Assembly: GCA_015064745.1 (NCBI GenBank)
Contig: SVRR01000018.1
Location: 1-38,938, forward strand
Length of the DNA stretch: 38,938 nucleotides
Direction: 5' to 3'
Source of the DNA: Oscillospiraceae bacterium
GTDB lineage: Bacteria > Bacillota > Clostridia > Oscillospirales > CAG-272
Shown here: in pieces, positions 15,473 through 23,233 of the stretch
Layout: each line of letters begins with the position of its first letter
Position numbering within the stretch: position 1 is the first letter of the stretch
Notes under the pieces: model-generated
Databases searched by the model: none
The model's input: the letters and a program-made list of their open reading frames with translations, nothing else
What the model was told of the DNA's origin: nothing
Made by a program: the position numbers and the translations under genes

Positions 15473-16489
15473 ATGGAAAAGCGTGTTTTCGGATATATGC
15501 CCGATGGGATGCCTATTTGGGAATACGTATTAAAAAGCGATTCCATAACCGCCGCCGTCATCACCTACGGCGCCATTCTGCGCGTGCTTGAGGTAAAAGG
15601 GCTTGATATCATTGGCGGTTATGACACCTTAGATGAGTTTCTTGCGGACGACGACCCGTTTCAAGGTGCCATTATCGGCAGGGTTTGCAATCGCACGAAG
15701 GAGGGACGTTTTTCGTTAAACGGAAAAGACTATCAGCTGACCATCAACAACGGCCGCCATCATCTGCACGGGGGTACGGGCGGATTTTTCTCCCGCGTAT
15801 GGACGGTAGATGAGGCGGACGACACTCACGTTACCCTATCGCGTACCTCTCCCGACGGCGAAGAGGGCTATCCCGCCAATCTTTTCGTCAAGGTCACATA
15901 CGCACTCTGTGGCGACTGCATGAGGATCACCTACGATGCCGTTGCCGACGGCGACACTCCCATCAATCTCACCAATCACGCCTTTTACAATCTCTCCGGC
16001 ACGGGCGCGGGCACGGTGTTTGACCACACAGCATGGATCGCCGCCGACCGCTACACGGCGATTGACGGGGAGAATATCCCCACGGGAGAGACGCCCTGTG
16101 TTTCGGGCACGCCCTTTGATTTCCGCACAGAAAAAAGAATCGGACGGGATCTTTCCGAAGCCTTAAAGAGCTACGACCACAATTTCATTTTTGCGGATGC
16201 GCCAATAGAGGAGATCTGCGGTCTTTCACTTCCCCACGTGGCAACCTTCAAGGGGAAAGCCGTAACCATGGACGTCTATACGACCTCTCCCTGCGCACAG
16301 CTTTATACGGGAGCGTTTCTCAGCGGTCCGCTTTCTTTCAAGGGTGGTCGCCCCAAGCAAAAATACGGCGCCTTTTGCTTTGAGACCCAGCTTCCGCCCG
16401 ACGGCATCCACCATGGTGTAGCGCCGCTTCGCGCGGGGGAACACTTCCGTGCCACAACAGTCTACCGCTACCATTACATTCCTTCGTAG
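15473..16489 (+). CDS. galM: Aldose 1-epimerase (galactose mutarotase)
   Basis: This enzyme interconverts alpha and beta anomers of hexoses such as galactose in the cytosol. It is 338 residues long, typical for GalM. Family motifs are GAIIGRVCNRTKEGRF (about 64-79), the histidine-rich NGRHHLHGGTGGF (about 93-105) carrying an active-site histidine, INLTNHAFYNLSG with the second catalytic histidine, and SYDHNFIF. The C-terminal FCFETQLPPDG and HFRATTVYRYH close the fold and include the catalytic glutamate. The ATG at 15473 has AAGGAG 6 bases upstream. No other galactose genes are adjacent. Confidence 0.93.
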   Translation: MEKRVFGYMPDGMPIWEYVLKSDSITAAVITYGAILRVLEVKGLDIIGGYDTLDEFLADDDPFQGAIIGRVCNRTKEGRFSLNGKDYQLTINNGRHHLHGGTGGFFSRVWTVDEADDTHVTLSRTSPDGEEGYPANLFVKVTYALCGDCMRITYDAVADGDTPINLTNHAFYNLSGTGAGTVFDHTAWIAADRYTAIDGENIPTGETPCVSGTPFDFRTEKRIGRDLSEALKSYDHNFIFADAPIEEICGLSLPHVATFKGKAVTMDVYTTSPCAQLYTGAFLSGPLSFKGGRPKQKYGAFCFETQLPPDGIHHGVAPLRAGEHFRATTVYRYHYIPS

Positions 16490-16510
16490 GTTAAAGTCAA
16501 AATAAAAACG

Positions 16511-16541
16511 AGCGCACAGAGCCCTGCTCTGCGCGCTTTTC
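16511..16541. terminator. Bidirectional terminator between galM and the AraC gene
   Basis: AGCGC-A-CAGAG pairs with CTCTG-C-GCGCT around a 5-base loop, with T-rich tracts on both sides, between convergent genes. Confidence 0.75.
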
Positions 16542-16543
16542 TC

Positions 16544-17347
16544 TTATCTTGCTTTTGTACCCTTATATTCCCTCGGTGTCATGCCGGTGTGCTTTTTGAA
16601 GATGCGGGAGAAGTAGCTCGCGTCGTCAAATCCGACGGCGAGTGCCACATCGGTGATACTCCGATCGGTATTTTCCAAGAGAGCTTGCGCTTTTCCCACA
16701 CGATACCCGTTAAGGTATTGGATCGGCGGCACTCCCGTCTGACTTTTGAAAAGACGGCAAAGGTAGTGCTCGTCCAAATGAAAGAGAGATGCCAAGGATG
16801 CCGTTGTAATATGCTCATGACAGTTATGCGCAATATATCTGACGATCTCGCCCACGCGGCTCGCCTTGTTTTTCTCGGCAAGCGAGCGCTCCTTGGAAAG
16901 CGTTTCTGTCCGATAGCAACGAAGCAAGCGGCAGAGCAAGCGGTAAGCGACGGACTTGATTTCCATATCTCCGCCCAGCGGCTCCTCGGTCTTGATACGC
17001 GCGATCTCCTCGAAGCATTCCCTTACCGTCCCGTCGCCCAAAACCAGCGGCATAAGCAAAACGTTATCAAAGCGCACATCGGCAAAAAAGGCGGGAGACA
17101 AGCGCATACAGTAAAAGCGTCCGCCATAAGTAGCGTGCAATTCTCCCGGATTGACTATCACAAGGTCTCCCGCACGAACGCGGTACATCGTATCACCGCA
17201 AAAAACAGACTCACCCTCGGAAAGATAATATAAGAGCTCTAAATGCTCATGCCAGTGCAAATAGCATCTGCCCATATGAAGCGAAAATTTTACCGGGAAA
17301 TTTTTTTCAAGTGGTGCCACACGCTCGTAGAGCGAAATATCCTTCAA
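16544..17347 (-). CDS. AraC/XylS family transcriptional regulator
   Basis: This 267-residue protein has an N-terminal cupin sensor (about 15-110: HWHEHLELLYYLSEG and GDLVIVNPGELHA) and a C-terminal pair of helix-turn-helix motifs (about 165-265) ending with the classic FDDASYFSRIFKKHTGMTP. Such regulators respond to sugars or related ligands. It seems to start at TTG (17347) after GGTGAT. It is divergent from the PIG-L deacetylase gene, and a 21-bp-spaced direct repeat lies between them, so control of the deacetylase and of itself is likely. The downstream galM gene is convergent. Confidence 0.9.
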   Translation of the reverse strand: MKDISLYERVAPLEKNFPVKFSLHMGRCYLHWHEHLELLYYLSEGESVFCGDTMYRVRAGDLVIVNPGELHATYGGRFYCMRLSPAFFADVRFDNVLLMPLVLGDGTVRECFEEIARIKTEEPLGGDMEIKSVAYRLLCRLLRCYRTETLSKERSLAEKNKASRVGEIVRYIAHNCHEHITTASLASLFHLDEHYLCRLFKSQTGVPPIQYLNGYRVGKAQALLENTDRSITDVALAVGFDDASYFSRIFKKHTGMTPREYKGTKAR

Positions 17348-17361
17348 TGGATCACCCCCAA

Positions 17362-17391
17362 GTCAAAATCGTGCGGTTTTTTGTCAAAATC
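17362..17391. promoter_or_regulatory. Candidate AraC operator: direct repeat GTCAAAATC spaced 21 bp
   Basis: GTCAAAATC occurs at 17362-17370 and again at 17383-17391 in the same orientation. The 21-bp period equals two helical turns, the usual spacing of AraC-family half-sites. It lies in the divergent intergenic region. Confidence 0.5.
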
Positions 17392-17487
17392 ATCATGGAA
17401 TTGACGTCCTAATGTATTATATTTAGAGAAAAAGCAACCCTTTTTGGACTTTTTATTATTTTTATTACTTTGGAAAGGAAAAATATT

Positions 17488-18192
17488 ATGCGCGTACTTG
17501 CAATTATGTGCCATCCCGATGACATGGAGCTCTCCTGCAGCGGCACCTTGATCAAATGCAAAAAGAGAGACGACGACGTTATCGCCTGCCACGCCGCAAA
17601 CGGCAACATGGGTCACGTTGTGATACAGCCCGACGATCTTCGCGCCATTCGCATTGCGGAAGCAAAGCGTGCGGCAGCCCTTGGCGGCTTTGAGGTGGTC
17701 ACCACCGACATCGACGATCTTTGTATGAACAGCGCCGACGAGGAGCAGAGAAAGAAATTTATCCGCCTCATTCGTTGGGCGCGCCCCGATTTCATCATCA
17801 CGCACCATCCCGACGATTACTGCTCGGACCATGCGGAGTTATCAAAGCTGATCTTTAAGGCATCCTTTGATGCTTCCTGCCCCCACTTCTACCCCGAGCT
17901 TGGCGCGCCTACGGGTGTAACGCCTATTTTTTATTCCGACACCAGCCGAAGCGTCAACTTTATCCCCACGGAATACGTAGACATTACCGAAGAGATGGAG
18001 TTAAAGGAAGCGATGCTTGCCTGCCACGAGAGTCAACTCAAATGGCTTCTCGATCACGACGGCATCGACATTATCGCCGTACAAAGAGCGCGCGCCGCCG
18101 ACAGGGGCAGCCAATGCAAGGTGAAATACGCCGAGGCGTACAATCAGCTTCTCGAAAGCCAAAGACTTCGCACCTACCGCTGCTTACCGTAA
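17488..18192 (+). CDS. PIG-L family deacetylase
   Basis: This 234-residue metal-dependent hydrolase belongs to the LmbE/PIG-L family, which removes acetyl groups from N-acetylglucosamine-type substrates. The zinc-binding signature CHPDDMELSCSGT (about residues 8-20) is at the N-terminus, with the family's catalytic Asp. HHPDDYCSDHAELS (about 110-123) supplies the further metal-binding histidine. The substrate is not known; BshB-type or sugar-catabolic roles are possible. AAAGGA lies upstream of the ATG at 17488. It is divergent from an AraC regulator that probably controls it. Confidence 0.9.
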   Translation: MRVLAIMCHPDDMELSCSGTLIKCKKRDDDVIACHAANGNMGHVVIQPDDLRAIRIAEAKRAAALGGFEVVTTDIDDLCMNSADEEQRKKFIRLIRWARPDFIITHHPDDYCSDHAELSKLIFKASFDASCPHFYPELGAPTGVTPIFYSDTSRSVNFIPTEYVDITEEMELKEAMLACHESQLKWLLDHDGIDIIAVQRARAADRGSQCKVKYAEAYNQLLESQRLRTYRCLP

Positions 18193-18200
18193 AAACGAAA

Positions 18201-18230
18201 AATCCTCGTTCCGAAGAACGAGGATTTTTT
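18201..18230. terminator. Terminator between the PIG-L gene and the tRNA genes
   Basis: An 11-bp stem, AATCCTCGTTC with GAACGAGGATT and a CGAA loop, is flanked by A and T runs, so it can end both converging transcripts. Confidence 0.9.
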
Positions 18231-18232
18231 TA

Positions 18233-18310
18233 TGGGGTGAATGATGGGAGTCGAACCCACGACCTTCAGGGCCACAACCTGACGCTCTAACCAACTGAGC
18301 TACATCCACC
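18233..18310 (-). tRNA. tRNA-His(GTG)
   Basis: Full cloverleaf on the minus strand, with the histidine-specific extra G at -1 opposite C73, D arm TAGCTCAGTTGGTTAGAGC, anticodon GTG in loop TTGTGGC, T loop TTCGACT and an encoded CCA (18233-18235). Confidence 0.95.
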
Positions 18311-18313
18311 ATA

Positions 18314-18390
18314 TGGCGTACCTTGAGGGACTCGAACCCCCGACCTACTGCTTAGAAGGCAGTTGCTCTATCCGGCTGAGCTAAAGGTAC
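18314..18390 (-). tRNA. tRNA-Arg(TCT)
   Basis: Full cloverleaf on the minus strand: acceptor GTACCTT/AAGGTAC, anticodon TCT in loop CTTCTAA, T loop TTCGAGT, G73 and encoded CCA (18314-18316). It lies 3 bases upstream of tRNA-His in the same transcript. Confidence 0.95.
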
Positions 18391-18424
18391 ACAGTGCAGG
18401 GCGATATTCCCGACAACGCCATAT

Positions 18425-18453
18425 ATTATAGCAGACCTTTTTTCGTTTGTCAA
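18425..18453 (-). promoter_or_regulatory. Promoter of the tRNA-Arg/tRNA-His transcript
   Basis: On the minus strand TTGACA (18453-18448) and TATAAT (18430-18425) are perfect and 17 bases apart. Confidence 0.88.
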
Positions 18454-18475
18454 GGGCTTTTTCGTATTTTTTCAA

Positions 18476-18510
18476 AGAAAAACGCATTTGCCGCCGGCGG
18501 CAAATGCGTT
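18476..18510 (-). terminator. Terminator of the amino acid ABC operon
   Basis: A 30-bp perfect palindrome (18481-18510, AACGCATTTGCCGCC and its complement) ends in a short T run on the minus strand, 7 bases after the ATPase stop codon. Confidence 0.9.
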
Positions 18511-18517
18511 TTTAAAA

Positions 18518-19315
18518 TCAAAGCTCGTCGTTGTGAAGAAATGCCTTTAACTTCTCGCTCTTCGGATGCTCGAAAACTTCCTCGGGCGTGCCAATCTCCT
18601 CAATGAGACCGTCTGCGATAAAGACGATCTTATCCGCGACCTGACGCGCGAAAGCCATCTCGTGGGTCACGATGATCATAGTACGGTCACCGCTTTTGAG
18701 GGACTTGATAACACGGAGCACCTCACCCGTCAGCTCAGGGTCAAGGGCACTCGTCGGCTCGTCAAAGCAAAGGATATCGGGAGATAAAGCAAGCGCGCGC
18801 GCGATTGCGACACGCTGACACTGTCCGCCCGAAAGCTCACAGGGATAATTGTTTGCTTTATCCGCAAGCCCGACCTCCGCTAAAATTTCGTCTGCCTTTT
18901 GATAAGCTTCCACCCGAACACTCTTTTTTAAAGCATGCTTTTCGCGGCGGGAAAGCCCCGTCGCATACCGCTCGAAAAGACGGAGCTTCAGCGGCATCGC
19001 CACGTTTTCCCTTGCCGTATATTGCGGAAAAAGATTGAACGATTGGAAGACCAAGCCAAAGCGAAGACGCTTTTCACGCTTCTCGGCGTCGGTGTATTTG
19101 ATCGCGGCATTAAAGATCTCTTCTCCGCCGACAACAATAGTTCCCTCACCCGGAGTCTCCAAAAAATTCAAGCATCGCAAAAAGGTGGTTTTTCCACCGC
19201 CCGACGAGCCGATAATAACAGCAACCTCGCCGCGCTCCATGGAAAAGTCGATGCCGCGGAGAACCTGTGTGTCCCCAAAGGATTTTTTGATATTATTTGC
19301 TTCTAAAAACGCCAT
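18518..19315 (-). CDS. Polar amino acid ABC transporter ATP-binding protein (GlnQ-like)
   Basis: This 265-residue ATPase powers uptake by the permease encoded just upstream. It has Walker A GSSGGGKTT (about 37-45), the Q-loop in FGLVFQSFNLFPQYT, signature LSGGQCQRVAIARAL (with Cys where Gln is common), Walker B ILCFDEPTSALDPE and the switch histidine in IIVTHEM. An extra charged segment of about 25 residues between the Q-loop and signature lengthens it relative to typical GlnQ. AAGGTG precedes the ATG, whose gene starts 3 bases after the permease stop. Substrate is a polar amino acid by family; which one cannot be read. Confidence 0.94.
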   Translation of the reverse strand: MAFLEANNIKKSFGDTQVLRGIDFSMERGEVAVIIGSSGGGKTTFLRCLNFLETPGEGTIVVGGEEIFNAAIKYTDAEKREKRLRFGLVFQSFNLFPQYTARENVAMPLKLRLFERYATGLSRREKHALKKSVRVEAYQKADEILAEVGLADKANNYPCELSGGQCQRVAIARALALSPDILCFDEPTSALDPELTGEVLRVIKSLKSGDRTMIIVTHEMAFARQVADKIVFIADGLIEEIGTPEEVFEHPKSEKLKAFLHNDEL

Positions 19316-19318
19316 AGC

Positions 19319-19978
19319 TTACACCTTATAATAGGAAAGCTTCTTTTCCAACCAACCGAACAGAATGGTGAGCACCCCGACGAACAGTAAGAAGAAAGCT
19401 CCGATATAGAACAGCGGCCAAATAATACCGCGAGAAAGGATCGATACCTCGTTAACGCAGAAGATCTCCATGACCATGATAACACGCGCAAGCGAGGTAT
19501 CCTTCACAAGCGTGATGATCTCGTTGGCGGTAGGAGGAAGAATGCGGCGAACGACCTGCATCAAAATCACGCGGAAAAAGATTTCCGTCTTAGTCATGCC
19601 AAGCACCTGCCCTGCCTCGTACTGCCCTTGCGGAATAGCGAGGATGCCGCCGCGGAATATCTCTGCGAGATAACAAGCGTAGTTGATAACGAACGCGACG
19701 AGAGCCGCCAAAAAACGCCCCTGCGTACCGTGAAAGATGGGCGTACCGAAAATAAAGCCGGGAACGTAAAAAACGACGAACAGTTGAAGCATTAAGGGCG
19801 TACCGCGAATGACCCATATCAGGGTGCGGGTTGCCGCCATCAGCGGTTTAAATTTGCTCATAGCGCCAAAGGAGACCAGAAGCCCCAAAGGCAGCGCTAA
19901 CACAAGTGTCAACGCAAACAAAAGGAGCGTCTGGCCAAACCCTTCAAGCAACAACTGAGTGACTTGCCAAAAAGACAT
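19319..19978 (-). CDS. Polar amino acid ABC transporter permease (HisM/GlnP-like)
   Basis: This 219-residue permease has about five membrane segments. The ABC-interaction EAA loop is visible as GQYEAGQVLGMTKTEIFFRVILMQ (about 125-148), and TRTLIWVIRGTPLMLQLFVV near residue 55 is the classic start of the HisM/GlnP domain. It is the only permease in the operon, so it presumably works as a homodimer. It sits 46 bases after the binding-protein gene and 3 before the ATPase gene. Confidence 0.94.
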   Translation of the reverse strand: MSFWQVTQLLLEGFGQTLLLFALTLVLALPLGLLVSFGAMSKFKPLMAATRTLIWVIRGTPLMLQLFVVFYVPGFIFGTPIFHGTQGRFLAALVAFVINYACYLAEIFRGGILAIPQGQYEAGQVLGMTKTEIFFRVILMQVVRRILPPTANEIITLVKDTSLARVIMVMEIFCVNEVSILSRGIIWPLFYIGAFFLLFVGVLTILFGWLEKKLSYYKV

Positions 19979-20024
19979 AGGAACTCCTCAGTGGTTGATA
20001 AAATTTATGGAATTACGTCAGCAA

Positions 20025-20849
20025 TTATTCGCCGATGTTGGGGATAAGAGCGTTGGAAAGCCCGTACTTTGCGGCGATCTCAGCCAGCTTGCCATTCTCG
20101 GACAGGGTCTTGATGGCTTCGTTTACCTTTGCGGTAAAGTCGCTACCCTTGCGGAGACCGATCGCATACACCTCAGGCTCAAGCTCGATAGCGGTCACGA
20201 TCGCAAGATCGGCGTAGTCTGCCTTACCTACCATGCTCTCAGCCATCAGAACGTCGATAACGGCAAACTTTGCAGTGCCGCCCTTGACTTCCATCAAAGC
20301 GTTGGTCTGTGCGGCAACGGGCGTCAAGGTAGCACCCTCAATGCCCTTGATAACGGCTTCGCCGGAGGAACCTGCCTCTGCGGCACCCGTCATAGCCTTC
20401 AAATCGTCAAGCGAATCAATGCCTGCAAGATCGGAAGCCTTCATAACGACGCACTGCGAGTTGTTAAGATAGGAGTAGGTGAAATCAACATAGTCCGAAC
20501 GGGGCACCGAGGTACCGTCGTCAAGCGTTTCGTTACCAAAGGTAAAGCCGTTCCAAATAAGGTCGATAGCACCGGAGTTCAGCTCGTTGTACTTAGAGCC
20601 CCACTGAATGAGCTGGAACTTAGCTTCAAGACCGAGCTCAGCGGCGACAGCCTCGGCAAACTCGGTATCAAAGCCGACGAGATTGCCTTCATCGTCAAAG
20701 TAGTTCATAGGCGCGTAATAGGTAATACCGCACACGAAGTATCCCTTTTCCTCAATAGCGGCAACATCCGACTTACCGCAAGAAGCGAAGGAGAAAACGC
20801 AGCCGACAAGCATTACAGCCGCAAGAGCAATTGCCAAAATCTTTTTCAT
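20025..20849 (-). CDS. Amino acid ABC transporter substrate-binding lipoprotein
   Basis: This 274-residue lipoprotein has a signal peptide ending in the lipobox FASC, then an SBP_bac_3 domain: KGYFVCGITYYAPMNYFDD and NLVGFDTEFAEAVAAELG are the standard opening. It captures a polar amino acid for the adjacent permease and ATPase. Of two closely spaced ATGs, the one at 20849 has GAGG at a good 8-base distance, while that at 20855 has only 2. It is the first gene of the three-gene operon, behind a consensus promoter. Confidence 0.94.
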   Translation of the reverse strand: MKKILAIALAAVMLVGCVFSFASCGKSDVAAIEEKGYFVCGITYYAPMNYFDDEGNLVGFDTEFAEAVAAELGLEAKFQLIQWGSKYNELNSGAIDLIWNGFTFGNETLDDGTSVPRSDYVDFTYSYLNNSQCVVMKASDLAGIDSLDDLKAMTGAAEAGSSGEAVIKGIEGATLTPVAAQTNALMEVKGGTAKFAVIDVLMAESMVGKADYADLAIVTAIELEPEVYAIGLRKGSDFTAKVNEAIKTLSENGKLAEIAAKYGLSNALIPNIGE

Positions 20850-20915
20850 TGTCATGTCCTCATTTCTTTTGTGCTTTTGTACTTTATCGCGCTAAAACTT
20901 TAACACGATGAAGTG

Positions 20916-20944
20916 ATTATAGCACAAACGAACCGATTTGTCAA
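20916..20944 (-). promoter_or_regulatory. Promoter of the amino acid ABC operon
   Basis: On the minus strand TTGACA (20944-20939) and TATAAT (20921-20916) are perfect and 17 bases apart. Confidence 0.88.
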
Positions 20945-20995
20945 CCCCTTTGAGAAAATTCTTTTCCCTTATTTGCAATCAGGCGCGAAAATGGC

Positions 20996-21022
20996 ACCCC
21001 TACGGCAGAAAGACATATACTG
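20996..21022 (+). promoter_or_regulatory. Sigma-K-like promoter of the DUF11 gene
   Basis: AC (20996-20997) is followed after 16 bases by CATATACTG (21014-21022), one base off the sigma-K -10 consensus CATANNNTA. No convincing sigma-A promoter is seen. Assigned by eye. Confidence 0.4.
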
Positions 21023-21078
21023 AATTTGGAAGCTATATGTGCAAAGACGCTTCCATAACAGCTTTTCGGAGGTTTTTT

Positions 21079-21933
21079 ATGGCAATTTTTTCAAATCAGG
21101 CAACCCTCACGTACAGTGGGGGTACGACAAACTCCAACGTCGTTACGGGCGAGATCCTTGACGCGCTCTCCATCTCCAAGACCGCGGTCGGCGACACCTA
21201 CCGCCCCGGGGACACGGTAAGCTACGTCGTCAGTCTCGTGAACAGCGGTGCGGTAACGCTTTCGGGCATCACGCTGACCGACGACCTCGGCGCGTATCCC
21301 TTTGGCATGGGCACCGTCACGCCACTCACCTACGTGGACGGCTCTCTTCTTTATTACGTGAACGGTGTGCTTCAAGGCACCCCGACCGTGAACGCGGGTC
21401 CGCCCTTATCCGTTAGCGGTATCTCCGTTCCCGCAGGCGGAAACACAACGGTGGTTTACAGCGCGCTCTTAAACGAATTTGCGCCCATCGGTGCAGGCGG
21501 TACCGTGACGAACACCGTGACCGCGACGTGCACGGGTCTCACGGAACCCACCGTAGCGGAGGAAACGGTAAACGTGGTAGAGGAAGCTGTGCTTTCCATT
21601 TCCAAGGCACTTTCGCCGACCACCGTCCCCGAGAACGGCGTTATCACCTACTCCTTTCTCATTTCCAACACGGGCAACAGCGAGGCGGTGGCGACCGACG
21701 ACGTTACCGTAACCGACACCTTTAACCCCGTACTGAACGATATCACCGTGACGCTCAACGGCGTTACGCTCACGCTCGGTGTTGACTACACCTACGACGA
21801 GACCACCGGCGTATTCCAAACGACCCCCGGCCGTATCACCGTCCCTGCCGCCACCGTAACGCAAGATCCCGCGACGGGCGCTTACACGACGCTCCCCGGT
21901 ACCGTTTTGCTTACCGTTACGGGCACGGTCTGA
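21079..21933 (+). CDS. DUF11 (conserved repeat) domain protein without signal peptide
   Basis: This 284-residue protein carries two DUF11/TIGR01451-type repeats, at about residues 30-165 and 170-284. Each begins with SISK and contains an isolated NSG or NTG turn followed by a TDDLG or TDTF strand. Such Ig-like repeats usually occur in surface proteins, yet there is no signal peptide, anchor or sorting signal here. One cysteine only. CGGAGG lies 6 bases before the ATG at 21079. A sigma-K-like promoter upstream suggests synthesis in the mother cell late in sporulation, so a spore-surface role is a reasonable inference. Confidence 0.8.
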   Translation: MAIFSNQATLTYSGGTTNSNVVTGEILDALSISKTAVGDTYRPGDTVSYVVSLVNSGAVTLSGITLTDDLGAYPFGMGTVTPLTYVDGSLLYYVNGVLQGTPTVNAGPPLSVSGISVPAGGNTTVVYSALLNEFAPIGAGGTVTNTVTATCTGLTEPTVAEETVNVVEEAVLSISKALSPTTVPENGVITYSFLISNTGNSEAVATDDVTVTDTFNPVLNDITVTLNGVTLTLGVDYTYDETTGVFQTTPGRITVPAATVTQDPATGAYTTLPGTVLLTVTGTV

Positions 21934-21944
21934 TTTCTTTTGAA

Positions 21945-21972
21945 AAAAGCATGGCACGAGCCATGCTTTTTT
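21945..21972 (+). terminator. Terminator of the DUF11 gene
   Basis: An 11-bp stem, AAAAGCATGGC with GCCATGCTTTT and an ACGA loop, is followed by T residues, 11 bases after the stop codon. Confidence 0.9.
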
Positions 21973-21983
21973 CGCATTGTGGG

Positions 21984-22013
21984 TTGACAAAAAACGGGGG
22001 GGCATGCTACAAT
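21984..22013 (+). promoter_or_regulatory. Promoter of the AEC transporter gene
   Basis: TTGACA (21984-21989) and TACAAT (22008-22013) are 18 bases apart; GGAGG at 22038-22042 follows. Confidence 0.75.
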
Positions 22014-22047
22014 GGGGCTTGCAGTTTGATTCATCTTGGAGGCATTT

Positions 22048-22872
22048 ATGCTTACAACCTTTTTAGCGACACTTAACCCCATGGCAACCCTCTTCCTTTG
22101 TATCGCGATCGGCTTTATCGCGCGCAAGGCGAAGCTTCTGCCCGACAACGCGGGAAAGGTTATGGCAAAGTTAGAAACCCGGATATTTTGTCCCGCGCTC
22201 GCCTTTATTACCATGGCGCGTTTTTTCACCGTAGAAACAGTACGAGATCACGCCATCAATCTCACGCTCTCCTGCATCGGTGTGGGACTCGCCTTGGGCA
22301 TGGCGATCTTTCTTGCCCGTTTTTTGCGAAAAACGATCTGTCCGAGCGGCGAAAAGAAGGAATCCTTCTTCAAAAAGCTTCTCAACGCGCCGATGGTTGC
22401 CCTCTTCCTCGGTATTATTATGGGCATCACGGGTCTTGGTGCCCATCTTCCACTCGCTGTCACGAACACGCTTGACACACCTAAAGCGTGCATGGGACCC
22501 GTTGCCATGCTTCTTTGCGGCTTCACCGTTGCCGCTTACAGCCTTCCGCATATGCTGAAACAGGGGCGCGTCTATATTGCCACGTTTTTACGCCTCTTCG
22601 TTCTGCCCGCCATTTTGATTGCCGCCCTTTGGGGAGCAAAAGCGCTTGCGGGCATTCTCTTCCGTATAAAGATCGACAACACCGTTCTCTTCCTCACCTT
22701 CTTTGCCACCGCAGCGCCGCTTGGACTCAACACCATAATATTCCCCGAAGCCTACGGCGGCAATCCCAAAACGGGCGCCTCCATGGCGCTGATCTCGCAC
22801 ACGCTGTGCATCCTATCCATTCCCCTCATGTACGCGCTGATGACCTTGATTTTCGGCGCACCGACCTTCTAA
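22048..22872 (+). CDS. AEC (auxin efflux carrier) family transporter
   Basis: This 274-residue membrane protein has about eight hydrophobic segments. The opening LFLCIAIGFIARKAKLLPDNAG is typical of bacterial AEC permeases, which export or import organic acids such as malate. The mid-protein HLPLAVTNTLDTPKACMGPVAML and the C-terminal TAAPLGLNTIIFPEAYGGNPK motifs are also characteristic. The ATG at 22048 has GGAGG 5 bases upstream. It is monocistronic between a clear promoter and terminator. Substrate unknown. Confidence 0.88.
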   Translation: MLTTFLATLNPMATLFLCIAIGFIARKAKLLPDNAGKVMAKLETRIFCPALAFITMARFFTVETVRDHAINLTLSCIGVGLALGMAIFLARFLRKTICPSGEKKESFFKKLLNAPMVALFLGIIMGITGLGAHLPLAVTNTLDTPKACMGPVAMLLCGFTVAAYSLPHMLKQGRVYIATFLRLFVLPAILIAALWGAKALAGILFRIKIDNTVLFLTFFATAAPLGLNTIIFPEAYGGNPKTGASMALISHTLCILSIPLMYALMTLIFGAPTF

Positions 22873-22876
22873 ATAC

Positions 22877-22908
22877 AAAAAAACGCTTCGCGATGCGAAG
22901 CGTTTTTT
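22877..22908. terminator. Bidirectional terminator between the AEC and azlD genes
   Basis: A 9-bp stem, ACGCTTCGC with GCGAAGCGT and a GAT loop (22883-22903), has A/T runs on both sides and separates convergent genes. Confidence 0.92.
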
Positions 22909-22909
22909 G

Positions 22910-23233
22910 TTAGATCAAATATTTCATCAGAAGCTCACACACAAGCACAGCGAAGGAGGACGCGCCCGCAACGACGACGAGGCTTCGCCCAAAGTAAGCA
23001 AGCACGAGAGCCGTAAGGAAGCCGACAAGGGCAGAGGCGAAAGAGCCCGTGGCATAAAAGATGGCAGGCACAGTCATTACCGAAAGGACAGCGTAGGGCA
23101 TATAGTAAAGGAAGGAAAGCAGAAAGCGGTTTTCAATCTTCCTTTTTACCAGCACAAGAGGCAGCATACGCACAAGATACGTCACGCCCGCCATCACAAG
23201 AAGATAAACGAAAAACATGGGACGAACGGTCAT
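22910..23233 (-). CDS. azlD: AzlD domain subunit of branched-chain amino acid exporter
   Basis: This 107-residue protein has about four membrane segments and the AzlD hallmark TYLVRMLPLVLV near residue 18, followed by FLLSFLYYMPYAVLSVMTVPAIF. With AzlC it forms an exporter of branched-chain amino acids or their analogues. Its ATG overlaps the azlC stop by 4 bases, so the two subunits are translationally coupled. Confidence 0.9.
   Translation of the reverse strand: MTVRPMFFVYLLVMAGVTYLVRMLPLVLVKRKIENRFLLSFLYYMPYAVLSVMTVPAIFYATGSFASALVGFLTALVLAYFGRSLVVVAGASSFAVLVCELLMKYLI

Noticed and set aside
20938-21078. Upstream extension of the DUF11 frame (47 more residues)
   Set aside because: The extension crosses the promoter region and its start has no RBS, while CGGAGG precedes the ATG at 21079.
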